Shown piece by piece: positions 1 through 8,214 of a DNA stretch of 39,061 nucleotides. Each line of letters opens with the position of its first letter. Within the stretch, counting starts at the first letter, position 1. The notes below the pieces were generated by a model that ran no database searches, was not told where the DNA came from, and saw only the letters and a program-made list of their open reading frames with translations. The stretch comes from JBFGCT01 sp041581055 (GTDB lineage: Bacteria > Actinomycetota > Acidimicrobiia > Acidimicrobiales > Ilumatobacteraceae), in the NCBI GenBank assembly GCA_041581055.1, contig JBFGCT010000014.1:1-39061 (forward strand). Reading direction: 5' to 3'. The translations under genes were made by a program, and so were the position numbers.

Positions 1-1757
1 TGGATCAGGACGTCACGCAGGTCGTCGTCCAGCAGCGGCGCGGCCAACTCCGCACAACGATCGATGGCGGCGCGGAAGACCGGCTCTGAGCGGTACAGCT
101 CGCTCGCCATCCCCGGGAACTGTGATCCGAACCCGCCGACCAGGAACGCGATCGGCCGGCGCGCGATGTCCGGCGCCGCCCCTGAGAGCAACCGGCCGTC
201 GTCGCGGGCCTCGAGGGCGCTCAGGAGGTCGGCGGTGTCGCGTGCAACGACCATCCGCCGGTGCCCGAACGACGATCGGCCGCTCTGGAGGGTGAGCGCG
301 ATGTCGTCGAGCCGCAGCCCGCGGTGGGCGCGGAGGTGTTCCTGCAGCCGGTCGGTCGCGGCGTCGAGCGCCGCTTCGCTCCGCGCCGACAGCACGACCA
401 CCTGCTCGTCGACCGCATCGGTTCGGCCCGCTTCCTCGGGGGCCTGCTCGAGGACGACGTGGGCGTTGGTCCCGCCGAGGCCGAAGGAGGAGACCGCCGC
501 CCGGCGGGGCTCGTCACCGTCCGGGAAGGGTGCGAGCTCGGTGCTCACCCGGAACGGGCCGTTGTCCAGGTCGAGGCGCGGATTCGGCGTGTCGAAGTGC
601 AGGGACGGCGGGATCTCGCCGCGCTCGACGACCAGCGCGGCCTTGATCAGCCCGGCCACACCGGCGGCGGCGTCCAGGTGGCCGACGTTGGTCTTGACCG
701 AGCCGACCGCACAGTGTCCCTGCGGTACGCCGGCGTAGGCGGTCGTCAGCGCGGCCATCTCGATCGGGTCACCGAGATGGGTCGCGGTCCCGTGCAACTC
801 CACGTAGCGGACGCCGCTGGGCTCGACGCCGGCGTGAGCGAGCGCCCGGACGATCACGCGCGCCTGGCTCGTCGCGCTCGGGGCGCTGAATCCAGCCCGA
901 CGCGCACCGTCGTTGTTGATCGCCCAGCCCTTGACGACGGCGCGGATGTGGTCCCGATCGGTGAGCGCGTCCTGCAGGCGCTTGAGCACCACCATTCCGG
1001 TCCCGTCGCCGCCGACCGTCCCGGCGGCGCGGGCGTCGAGTGTCCTCGTCAGACCGTCCGGGGAGAGAATCCCATCCTCGCGATGAAGGTACCCGGTGTG
1101 CCGGGTGGGGTCGACGGCGACGCCCCCGGCGAGCGCGACATCGCACTCGAACGCCAGGAGCGCCTGGCACGCTTGGACGGTCGCCACCAGCGACGTGGAA
1201 CAGGCCGACTGGACGGTCACGCTCGGGCCCTCGAGGCCGAGCTTGTACGAGATGCGGCTGGTGAGGAAGTCCGGCCGGTTGCCGATCAGCACCTGCTTGC
1301 CACCGATCGACTCGGCGGCCTCGGCGTGCGCCGTGACGTTGTTCAGCAGGTAGGTGTTGTGACCCGCCCCGGCAAAGACGCCGATCAACCCGTCGTACCG
1401 GCTCGGATCGATACCGGCGTCCTCGATCGCCGCCGACGCGCACTCGAGCAAGACCCGGTGCTGTGGGTCCATCAGCTCGGCCTCCCTGGGGGAGCAGCCG
1501 AAGAACGCGGCGTCGAAACCGTCGCTGCCCTCCAGCAGGTAGGCGGCCGGGACGAAGTCGGGGTCGTCGATCATCTCAGCCGGGACGCCGCGCGATTCCA
1601 GCTCGGCCCGGTCGACCGTCGTCACCGAACAGATGCCCGAGCGCAGGTTGCGCCAGAACGTCTCGACGTCGGGCGCCTTCGGGAAGCGACCGGCCATCCC
1701 GACGATGGCGACGTCCAGGCCTTCGTCGGCGTCGGACGGGGGCTCGACCTCAGCCAT
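1..1757 (-). CDS. Type I polyketide synthase, KS domain and start of AT (partial, runs off left edge)
   Basis: The reading frame has no stop before the window edge, so only the first 585 residues are visible. Residues about 12-440 form a complete ketosynthase: active-site Cys186 in SACSTS, His322 in HGTATHLGDPIE and His360 in NVGHLDAAAG. The HGTAT form of the second motif is one I associate with KS domains of NRPS-PKS hybrids. A linker follows, and from about residue 545 an acyltransferase domain begins (FLVGGFGSQFPGM). It would extend a carrier-bound peptidyl or aminoacyl chain with a malonyl-type unit. The ATG overlaps the end of the upstream A-T gene by 8 bases, so the two are probably translated together and the A-T protein is the likely upstream partner. 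AT specificity, reductive domains and carrier lie outside the window. Confidence 0.95.
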   Translation of the reverse strand, partial: MAEVEPPSDADEGLDVAIVGMAGRFPKAPDVETFWRNLRSGICSVTTVDRAELESRGVPAEMIDDPDFVPAAYLLEGSDGFDAAFFGCSPREAELMDPQHRVLLECASAAIEDAGIDPSRYDGLIGVFAGAGHNTYLLNNVTAHAEAAESIGGKQVLIGNRPDFLTSRISYKLGLEGPSVTVQSACSTSLVATVQACQALLAFECDVALAGGVAVDPTRHTGYLHREDGILSPDGLTRTLDARAAGTVGGDGTGMVVLKRLQDALTDRDHIRAVVKGWAINNDGARRAGFSAPSATSQARVIVRALAHAGVEPSGVRYVELHGTATHLGDPIEMAALTTAYAGVPQGHCAVGSVKTNVGHLDAAAGVAGLIKAALVVERGEIPPSLHFDTPNPRLDLDNGPFRVSTELAPFPDGDEPRRAAVSSFGLGGTNAHVVLEQAPEEAGRTDAVDEQVVVLSARSEAALDAATDRLQEHLRAHRGLRLDDIALTLQSGRSSFGHRRMVVARDTADLLSALEARDDGRLLSGAAPDIARRPIAFLVGGFGSQFPGMASELYRSEPVFRAAIDRCAELAAPLLDDDLRDVLI

Positions 1758-3639
1758 CCGAAGCCGCCCTGCGTCGCGACTGCTGCCGCCGCCGCCTCGC
1801 GAGTGCGGCGTGCTGGGCGTTGGCGGGACGGGCCGGCGTCGGTCCGGCGTCGGTGGACCGCGCGATCAACTCGGCCTGAGCCCGGACCGTCGGGCGCTCG
1901 AAGAGGTCGAGCAGTTCGAACTCACGACCGAGCCTGGCCTGCAGCCGGTAGTGGAGCTCGATGAGGAGCAAGGAGTGGCCACCGAGGTCGAAGAAGTTCT
2001 GGTTCGGGTTCACGACCTCGACGCCGAGGAGCTCCGCCCACAGCGCCGAGACGATCTGCTCGCTGTCGTTCCCGGCCGCGAGCGCCGGCGCCCCGGAGGC
2101 GATGTCGCCGGTCGGGTCCGGGAGTGCCGCCCGGTCGATCTTCCCGTGCGGCGACCGGGGCAGCTCGTCCATCGGCACGATCGTCCGCGGGATCATGTGC
2201 GCGGGGAGACGCGCGTGAAGGAACCGCTCCAGGTCCTCGACGGTGAGGCCCGCGGGATCGACCGGCTCGACGAACGCGATGAGCCGCTGGTTTCCGGCCG
2301 CGTCGTCGCGGACGGTGGTCACCGCGTGGCGGACGCCGTCGTGGGCCGTCAGGACGGCGTCGATCTCGCCGAGCGAGATCCGAAAACCGCGCACCTTGAT
2401 CTGGTCGTCGCGCCGTCCGTGGAACTCGACGATTCCGTCGGGACCACGTCGTGCGTGGTCGCCCGTCCGGTAGAACCGGACGCCGTCGGCGGTGAAGAAC
2501 GACGAGCGGGCCAGGTCGTCGCCGCCGTGGTAGCCCCGTGCCACGTTGGCACCACCGATGACGAGCTCGCCGACGTCCCCGGGCGGCACCTCGTTGCCGG
2601 CGGGGTCGACGACGTGAGCAGAGCAGTTTGGCAACGGGACGCCGATCGGCGCAGTCGTCCACTCGGCGCCGAGGTGCGGGCTGACCTCGAGCGTCAGCAC
2701 GCCGACCGTCGTCTCGGTCGGGCCGTAGTGGTTGAAGACGCGACAGCCGACCGACCGCTGCAGCCCGCTGAGCCAGGTCCAGTCCGACGCCTCTCCGCCG
2801 ACGATGAGGAACCGTCGCGGCACGACTCCGTCGAAGCGCGGCGACCCCTGCAGTGCCCGCAGGTGGGACGGCGCGATCTTCAGGCAGTCCACACCCCACG
2901 TCGAGCACCAGTCGGCCAGTCGGCCGGCGTCGAGCGACCGCTCCCTCGAGACGACGTGGATCTCGCCGCCCGTGCAGAGCGGGACTGCGATCGCCGTCAG
3001 ACTGGAGTCGACGGTGAGCGGTTGCACCAGGAGGAAGCTCATCGGTTCGTCGATCCCCAGGCGGGCGGCGAGCGCCAGTGCGTAGTTGGTCAGCTGGCGA
3101 TGCTCGACGACGACCCCCTTCGGCTGGCCGGTCGACCCGGACGTGTACAGCAGGTACGCGGCGTCGGCCGTGCCGCGGGCCAGTCGGGGCCGGTCGCCGG
3201 GGACGCGATCGGCGCCGCCGGGTTCGATGAGATCGACCTCGACGACGACCGCGTCGGCGCCGGTGACCGGTGGCGAACCCGATGCGACCAGGATGACCTC
3301 GGCGGCGGCATCGCGCAGGATGTAGTCCCGTCGGGCCTCGGGGTCGTCGGGGTCGACCGGTACGAACGTGCCACCGGCCTTCAGGACGCCGAGCAGGGCG
3401 ACGACAAGTTCCCCGCAGCGGCCCATGCAGATGGCGACTCTCGTCTCCCGTGTCACGCCGGCCCGCCGGAGCACGTCGGCGAGCCGGTCGGCCAGGGCAT
3501 CGAGCTCGGCGAAGGTGTAATTACCAGTCTCGCCGCGCACGGCGATCGCATCGGGAGTGCGCTCGACCCACCCCTCGAACAACTCGTCGAGTGGGCGATC
3601 CGGTACGGAAAGCGTCTCGCCGTGAGCCGCCACGATCAC
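1750..3639 (-). CDS. NRPS adenylation-carrier (A-T) didomain, pocket code like aspartate
   Basis: A 629-residue A-T protein with no condensation domain. Core motifs are intact: A3 LLYTSGSTGQPKG, A5 NHYGPTETT, A8 GRRDDQIKVRGFR, A10 HGKIDR. The carrier domain has Ser556 in FFDLGGHSL for the phosphopantetheine arm. Aligning by eye to GrsA, I read the pocket residues as D-S-T-K-I-G-H-V-G-K, very close to the aspartate code D-L-T-K-V-G-H-I-G-K; the His instead of Glu at position 322 separates Asp from Asn. It therefore probably loads L-Asp or a close analogue. The start is GTG, overlapping the preceding dehydrogenase stop by 4 bases (GTGA). A short Arg-rich tail (residues 600-629) follows the carrier and may dock to the PKS encoded next. 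Family assignment is certain; the substrate is inferred. Confidence 0.95.
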   Translation of the reverse strand: MIVAAHGETLSVPDRPLDELFEGWVERTPDAIAVRGETGNYTFAELDALADRLADVLRRAGVTRETRVAICMGRCGELVVALLGVLKAGGTFVPVDPDDPEARRDYILRDAAAEVILVASGSPPVTGADAVVVEVDLIEPGGADRVPGDRPRLARGTADAAYLLYTSGSTGQPKGVVVEHRQLTNYALALAARLGIDEPMSFLLVQPLTVDSSLTAIAVPLCTGGEIHVVSRERSLDAGRLADWCSTWGVDCLKIAPSHLRALQGSPRFDGVVPRRFLIVGGEASDWTWLSGLQRSVGCRVFNHYGPTETTVGVLTLEVSPHLGAEWTTAPIGVPLPNCSAHVVDPAGNEVPPGDVGELVIGGANVARGYHGGDDLARSSFFTADGVRFYRTGDHARRGPDGIVEFHGRRDDQIKVRGFRISLGEIDAVLTAHDGVRHAVTTVRDDAAGNQRLIAFVEPVDPAGLTVEDLERFLHARLPAHMIPRTIVPMDELPRSPHGKIDRAALPDPTGDIASGAPALAAGNDSEQIVSALWAELLGVEVVNPNQNFFDLGGHSLLLIELHYRLQARLGREFELLDLFERPTVRAQAELIARSTDAGPTPARPANAQHAALARRRRQQSRRRAASDG

Positions 3640-4799
3640 CGGTCACCAACGGTCGCGCTCGCGGGGTGGCGGGCGTTGACACTCCAGCCCCCGATGAGCT
3701 GCTGGATGACCTGCGTCGAACCCTCGATGACCTCCATCGCCTTGGCGTCCCGGAAGAGGCGGGCGACCGTCGAGCCGGCGCCCATGCCGCGGGCGCCCTG
3801 TACCTGGACGGCGTTCGTCGCAATGCGGGCGGCGGCGGTCGATGCGTAGTACTTGGCCGCCAGGGTCTGCTCCATCGCGTCGGCGTCGTCGCGCTCGGTG
3901 GCGAGACCCGCCTGCCAGCACAAGAGGCGTGCGGCGCGTGACTCGGTGATCATGTCGGCCAGGATCTGTTGGACGAGCTGGTGGTCCGCGAGCGGTTTGC
4001 CGAACTGCCGGCGATCGGTGGCGTACGCGGTCGACTCGTCGAGACAGGCCTGTGCGAGGCCGACACACCCCCAGGCCGTGCTGAGCCGGCCGAGGGTGAG
4101 CGCGCTGGACGCCACGAAGACCAGGCCCGAGCCGGCGAGCCCGACCATCGACTCGCACGGCACCCGGCAGCCGTCGAAGGTGATCTCGGCCAACATCGAG
4201 CCGCTCAGGCCCAACAGGTCGTTCAGCGGATCGACCCGGATGCCCGGTGTCTGCGCCTCGACGAGGAACGCGGTGTGACGACCTTCCAACTGGGCGAAGA
4301 CCAAGAGCAGCTCGGCCGACTGGCCGAAGCTGATCCACTTCTTGGTCCCCGCCAGGACGATCTCCGAGCCGTCCCGGCGGGCTTCCGTGGTGATCGCGCT
4401 GGCGTCGCTGCCGACACCGGGTTCGGTCAGCGCGAACGCGGCGATCACCTGCCCGGCGGCGAGCGGGCGCAGCCAGCGGCGCCGTTGCTGCTCGTTGCCC
4501 CACCGCTCGATGGACTGCGACACCATGTCCTGGACGGCGACGAAGTTGCGCACGTTGGAGCACGTTCGACCGAGCTCCTCGGACAGCAACCCGTAGCTGG
4601 TCAGGTCCAGCCCGCCCCCTCCCCACTCCGGAGGTGACAACGCCGAGAGAAAGCCGGCGTCGCCCAGCTCGGCGACGAGCCCAACGGGGAACGCCTGGGA
4701 CGCGTCGATGGACGCGGCGTGCGGCGCGACGATCGTGTCCACCGTTTCGCGGAACGATCGCCACAACTTCGCCTGGACGTCGGACAGGCCGGCGATCAC
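3636..4799 (-). CDS. Acyl-CoA dehydrogenase-like flavoprotein
   Basis: A 387-residue FAD enzyme of the acyl-CoA dehydrogenase family, full length. Visible family features are ALTEPGVGSDAS and KKWISFG in the middle domain, DRRQFGKPLADHQ in the C-terminal helical domain, and the likely catalytic base Glu359 in EVIEGSTQ. The frame is open far upstream, but the start chosen is the GTG at 4799, which overlaps the stop of the PLP enzyme by 4 bases (GTGA) and begins just before the usual N-terminal helix. Inside NRPS clusters, relatives oxidise amino acids or acyl groups held on carrier proteins (prolyl-carrier oxidases of the PltE type, FkbI/AsmN-type acyl-ACP dehydrogenases). Here it sits next to an Asp-type A-T protein and one gene away from a free A/carrier pair, so an alpha,beta-dehydrogenation of a carrier-bound residue is likely; which carrier is not clear. 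Confidence 0.9.
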   Translation of the reverse strand: MIAGLSDVQAKLWRSFRETVDTIVAPHAASIDASQAFPVGLVAELGDAGFLSALSPPEWGGGGLDLTSYGLLSEELGRTCSNVRNFVAVQDMVSQSIERWGNEQQRRRWLRPLAAGQVIAAFALTEPGVGSDASAITTEARRDGSEIVLAGTKKWISFGQSAELLLVFAQLEGRHTAFLVEAQTPGIRVDPLNDLLGLSGSMLAEITFDGCRVPCESMVGLAGSGLVFVASSALTLGRLSTAWGCVGLAQACLDESTAYATDRRQFGKPLADHQLVQQILADMITESRAARLLCWQAGLATERDDADAMEQTLAAKYYASTAAARIATNAVQVQGARGMGAGSTVARLFRDAKAMEVIEGSTQVIQQLIGGWSVNARHPASATVGDR

Positions 4800-6007
4800 G
4801 GCGATTCCCCACGCTTCCCGGGGGTGGGGACGTCGCGACGGCGTCCGGTCAGGTTCACCAGGACCACGTCGTCGGGACCGATCCGGCCTGCGGCCACCGC
4901 GGAACGGACCGCGGCGACCGTCGCCGCGGACGAGTAGCACACGTCGAGTGACTCGAGCTCGTGCAGCATGGCGCGGCTCTCGACGAGCTCGGCCTGCGTC
5001 ACGTCCACGATCGCTCCGTCGGTCGAGCGGGCGATGTCGCGGAGGTACGGGTACGACGCCCGCCCGTCTCCGAGCAGGATCGCCGTCGCCAAACCATGGG
5101 GGTCCTGGATCACGTCGTCGGCGGTGAGCTCGTCGAGACCGAGCCGCCAGCCGCGCGCCATCGGGGCGCAGGAGTCCTGCTGCACCATCAGGAACCGGGG
5201 AACACGGTCGAGCCGCCCGACGGCGCAGTACTCGGCGGCGCCCTTGCGCGCGGCCATGATCCCCATGCCGCTGCTGATCGCCTGCACGATGACATCGGGC
5301 GCGACCGGCATCGCGTCGAACGCTTCCAGGTAGGCGATCTTGAGCCCGTCGCGCCGCGCCCAGCTGAAGAAGCCGCCGTCCGAGACGACGCCGGTCGCGT
5401 CGGAATACGCGCGTGCCGCGGCGATCGCGTCGGCGTAGCTCCCGTCGACGTCGGTCAACGTGCTGCCGGGCTGCTCCTCGACCAGGTGGCCGCCCGTCGC
5501 CTCGCTGCCGAAGAAGAAGTGGGCGCGCATCCGGCCGTTCTGGGCGACAGCGCGGGCGAGCGCGATGGCCGTGTTCCCGGTGCTCGCCGAGACGAACTCG
5601 GTCACCCCGAACTCGCAGAACACGGCGATCATGACCGTCGCCAGTCGGTCCTTGGTGCTGCCCGATGGCTGTTCCGATTCGTCCTTCACCCACAGGTTCG
5701 GCAATCCGATGGCGGGGCCGAGCCGCTCGGCTCGTCGACAGGTGGTCGACAACGAGCCGCCCGGCGGGATCGACTCGGTCGACGTGATCGGCAAGAAATC
5801 GAGGTACGCGGCCTCGGGCTGCGCCGACGGGTGGACGCTGGCGCCGTGGAGGTTGAGCATCGCCTCGATCGCGCCGTTGCAGCACGGACAGCGAAAGACG
5901 AGAGCCGGAGATTCAGTCCAACCGCAGTCGACGCATTCGATTCTGTACTTGTCGCCCGGTCGCTGCGATTCGGTCACGTAGGGGCCGTCCCCGGGCCCGT
6001 CCGACAC
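4796..6007 (-). CDS. Threonine synthase-like PLP enzyme with N-terminal Cys cluster
   Basis: A fold-type II PLP enzyme of the threonine synthase / cysteine synthase superfamily, 403 residues from the GTG chosen. The Schiff-base lysine is in SGSTKDRLAT (about residue 119) and a phosphate/PLP loop is in SASTGNTAIALA. The N-terminus has CVDCG followed by CPCC, a zinc-ribbon-like cluster found in a subset of threonine synthases. The GTG at 6007 has GGGAGGG eight bases upstream; an ATG at 6091 in frame would add 28 poorly conserved residues and has no ribosome site. In a biosynthetic cluster such an enzyme may make a non-protein amino acid by beta- or gamma-replacement or elimination (from O-phosphoserine or O-phosphohomoserine); it could also be a second, housekeeping-like threonine synthase. 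The product is not determined by sequence alone. Confidence 0.88.
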   Translation of the reverse strand: MSDGPGDGPYVTESQRPGDKYRIECVDCGWTESPALVFRCPCCNGAIEAMLNLHGASVHPSAQPEAAYLDFLPITSTESIPPGGSLSTTCRRAERLGPAIGLPNLWVKDESEQPSGSTKDRLATVMIAVFCEFGVTEFVSASTGNTAIALARAVAQNGRMRAHFFFGSEATGGHLVEEQPGSTLTDVDGSYADAIAAARAYSDATGVVSDGGFFSWARRDGLKIAYLEAFDAMPVAPDVIVQAISSGMGIMAARKGAAEYCAVGRLDRVPRFLMVQQDSCAPMARGWRLGLDELTADDVIQDPHGLATAILLGDGRASYPYLRDIARSTDGAIVDVTQAELVESRAMLHELESLDVCYSSAATVAAVRSAVAAGRIGPDDVVLVNLTGRRRDVPTPGKRGESP

Positions 6008-6138
6008 GTCACGATCCCTCCCGTCGGGGAATTCCTCGTCCGGTCGCGGTGCGCACCGGACGAGCTTATGAGGACGACCCGCCCATCGCAAAGCCGGTGG
6101 CTATCGCCGGCCATCACGACGCAGTCGCCAGCGCTCGG

Positions 6139-7698
6139 TCAACGGCCGCCGTCCTCGTTCATTCGTGTTTCGAGCAGCCGCCGATTGATCTTGTCGCCCT
6201 GGAGCTGGGGCATGTCGTGGACGTATGTCACCTTGACGGGGAGTCGCGGCGAGGGGAGCCGCGCGCGGATCGCCCGTTCGACCCGCGCCCGCTCTTTCGA
6301 GTCGCCGAGCGCGGGGTTGTCGGAGACGAGGCGGATCTGCGTCACCTCCTCGAACGACGACCGGACAGGGATCGCGGCCCACCGCCAGCCGGGGTCGACG
6401 ATCGCGCACTGCTGCTCGAGGTACTCCAGCTCGACGCGTTGGCCCTGGATCTTCACCTGGTTGTCGTAGCGGCCGAGGAACCAGTACAGGTCCGTCGACG
6501 GCTGCCATGCGACCCGGTCGCCGGTGGAGAACCACGTGCCGCCGACCTCCGGCGCGAACGGAGATCCCGGCCGTGACCGGGGCGCCCCGAGATAGCCGTC
6601 GGCCACGCGCCGGCCACCGACCACGAGCTCGCCGATGACGAGGTCGGTGTCGGGGTCGGGGTCGGTGACGAGGTCGGTGTCGGTGTCGGTGTCGGGGTCG
6701 GGGTCGGTGTCGGGGTCGGTGTCGGTGACGAGGTCGGGGTCGGGGTCGGGGTCGGGGTCGGTGTCGGTGACCATGTCGGAGACGGTGGCGGCGCCCTCGC
6801 GCTCGGCGACGACCCGAAGCCGGACGCCGTCCAGTGGGCGGCCGATCGGCACGCCGAGCGGGCGGGTGCCGTCGGCGCGGGCGATGGCCGGATCGCCGAC
6901 CTCGTGCACCGTGGACGTCACGCAGCACTCGGTCAGGCCGTAGGCGTTGAAGATCTTGACGCCCGGGAAGGTGGCGAGCACCGCCTCGGCGCCGTCCCAG
7001 GACAACCGTTCACCGCCGATGACCAGGGTTTTCAGCGGCGTCTCGAGCGGCCCGGGCGCGAGCCGTGCGAGCTGCAGGGCATAGCTGGTGGGCAAGTTCG
7101 CGACCGTGACGTCGAGTTGACCGCAGCACTCGGCGAACTCGATCGGCATCATGACCCGCTGCTCGGGCGCGGCGATCGTGGCGCCGACGGCGAGCGCTCC
7201 GAAGACCTCTTCGACGACGACGTCGAAGGGGGGCTCGGTGAACAACATCACGACGTCGGAATCGGTCAACCCGTAGCGATCGGAGATCACCGAGCCGAAG
7301 TCGACGAGCTCCCGTCGGGTGAGCTCGACATGCTTGCGGGATCCGGTCGATCCCGACGTCGGCAGGACCAGGGCGGTATCCGTTCCGAGGGGTGGTCCGC
7401 CCTGCGGTGCGACGAGCTCCCATGCCGGTCCGTCGATCGGGGCCTGGAGCCAGACGATCGCCCCGAGCCGAAGTGCGGCGAGCACGAGCTCGGCCCAGTC
7501 GGTTCCCCGCGAGACGTTGGCGCGCACGACGTCGCCCTCGTGAACGCCGCCGTCGCGCAGCTCATGCGACCAGGCCTCGATCCCCGCGGCGAACGGGACG
7601 ACGCCGGCGCCGGAGGTCCGATGCGACCAGCGCCGGTCGGTCGACGCCCGGATCAGCTCGGTCAGCGCGTCCGAGCGTGTCCGATCGGCATTCGTCAT
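6139..7698 (-). CDS. Free-standing adenylation protein with Asp-rich repeat insert
   Basis: A 519-residue adenylation enzyme lacking C and carrier domains; the partner carrier is encoded 9 bases upstream. Motifs: A3 PTSGSTGSRKHVE (the usual Lys-Gly reads Lys-His), A5 FNAYGLTECC, A6 GELVVGG, A7 FSTGDR, A8 GRYDNQVKIQGQR (Arg replaced by Gln), and A10 GDKINRR with its lysine. By eye the pocket code is D-V-E-N-V-G-A-V-T-K; Asp235 indicates an alpha-amino acid, but I cannot match the rest securely. Residues about 309-353, directly before A6, are an almost pure run of Thr-Asp and Pro-Asp dipeptides encoded by a hexanucleotide tandem repeat that keeps the frame. It lies in a surface loop region, so catalysis may survive. 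Its neighbours suggest it loads the free carrier for oxidation or for use by the condensation proteins. Confidence 0.93.
   Translation of the reverse strand: MTNADRTRSDALTELIRASTDRRWSHRTSGAGVVPFAAGIEAWSHELRDGGVHEGDVVRANVSRGTDWAELVLAALRLGAIVWLQAPIDGPAWELVAPQGGPPLGTDTALVLPTSGSTGSRKHVELTRRELVDFGSVISDRYGLTDSDVVMLFTEPPFDVVVEEVFGALAVGATIAAPEQRVMMPIEFAECCGQLDVTVANLPTSYALQLARLAPGPLETPLKTLVIGGERLSWDGAEAVLATFPGVKIFNAYGLTECCVTSTVHEVGDPAIARADGTRPLGVPIGRPLDGVRLRVVAEREGAATVSDMVTDTDPDPDPDPDLVTDTDPDTDPDPDTDTDTDLVTDPDPDTDLVIGELVVGGRRVADGYLGAPRSRPGSPFAPEVGGTWFSTGDRVAWQPSTDLYWFLGRYDNQVKIQGQRVELEYLEQQCAIVDPGWRWAAIPVRSSFEEVTQIRLVSDNPALGDSKERARVERAIRARLPSPRLPVKVTYVHDMPQLQGDKINRRLLETRMNEDGGR
6637..6773. repeat. Hexanucleotide tandem repeat (GGTCGG/GGTGTC type) inside an A-domain gene
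   Basis: About 135 bases made of GTCGGG and GTCGGT units, interrupted three times by a GACGAG-containing unit so that a larger pattern also repeats. Read on the minus strand it encodes alternating Asp with Thr or Pro, broken by Leu-Val pairs. All unit lengths are multiples of three, so gain or loss of units would lengthen or shorten the protein without a frameshift. Confidence 0.95.
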
Positions 7699-7707
7699 GG
7701 TCGCCGC

Positions 7708-7995
7708 TCAGGCGGGTCGCTCGACGTTGGCGGGAAGCCGGCTCGCCAGCTCGGCCGGCGACGGCCAGTCGAACACGTCGCGGAGGGAGAGGCGGGTGCC
7801 GGTTCGTTCTTCGATGCGTGCAACCAGTCGCATCGCCATCAGCGATTCGCCGCCGAGATCGAAGAAGTCGTCGTTCATTCCCACGTCATCGATCTCCAGA
7901 AGCTCAGAAAAGAGCGCTCGTAGGAGTTCTTTTTCATCGTGCTTTGACGCGACGTCGCTCGGCATCAGCTCGTCGTTCGTGCGATCTTCACCCAT
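7708..7995 (-). CDS. Free-standing peptidyl carrier protein
   Basis: A 95-residue carrier with the phosphopantetheine attachment serine Ser51 in FFDLGGESLMAM, the pattern typical of peptidyl carriers. About 20 polar residues precede the four-helix domain. It is the first gene of the minus-strand operon; the A-protein gene follows after 9 bases, making the two a likely cognate pair. Such pairs hold an amino acid in trans so that tailoring enzymes such as the nearby flavoprotein can modify it before it enters the assembly line. Confidence 0.93.
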   Translation of the reverse strand: MGEDRTNDELMPSDVASKHDEKELLRALFSELLEIDDVGMNDDFFDLGGESLMAMRLVARIEERTGTRLSLRDVFDWPSPAELASRLPANVERPA

Positions 7996-8214
7996 GCGCT
8001 GACCGGGCGAACCACGCGCCAGCAGTGGATCGAGGAGGCGGAAAGGGCCGACCGGGCATCGGGCGGACTATACCCGTGGCGATGCGCTCGGTCTCATCGG
8101 AAAGCTCAGGATCGTGCAGCTCCGTTGAGGCCGCTACGCGGCGCAGGCCGGTGTGCTGCTATGGTCGCTCGCGGGCTCGCCACACGTTCCGCCGACCAGG
8201 GAAGATGAGACCAC
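7996..8214. promoter_or_regulatory. Divergent promoter region between the two main biosynthetic operons
   Basis: This 219-base gap separates the leftward carrier operon from the rightward condensation/NRPS operon and must hold promoters for both. On the minus strand a TATAGT hexamer (8067-8072) lies about 70 bases before the carrier start, with no convincing -35 box. On the plus strand TATGGT (8160-8165) lies about 50 bases before the GTG, again without a clear -35 box. No obvious operator palindrome was seen. Promoter positions are tentative; the region's role follows from gene orientation. Confidence 0.45.

Noticed and set aside
261..1964. Long plus-strand open frame (567 codons) opposite the PKS gene
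   Set aside because: It is antisense to an unmistakable KS domain; the product is Arg/Gly/Asp-rich without domains, as expected of GC-rich antisense frames.
1750..3639. Asparagine as substrate of the A-T protein
   Set aside because: The Asn code normally has Glu at position 322; here it is His, as in Asp-activating domains. Kept only as a lesser alternative.
1633..3849. 738-codon plus-strand frame opposite the A-T gene
   Set aside because: Antisense shadow of a gene with all NRPS core motifs; no recognisable domain.
4803..5885. N-terminal extension of the dehydrogenase frame over the PLP enzyme gene
   Set aside because: The extension is Arg-rich and out of frame with the well-conserved PLP enzyme; the GTG at 4799 gives a normal-length dehydrogenase.
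6637..6773. Possible CRISPR array or minisatellite outside genes
   Set aside because: Units are six bases with no spacers, and the repeat is in frame inside an A-domain gene.
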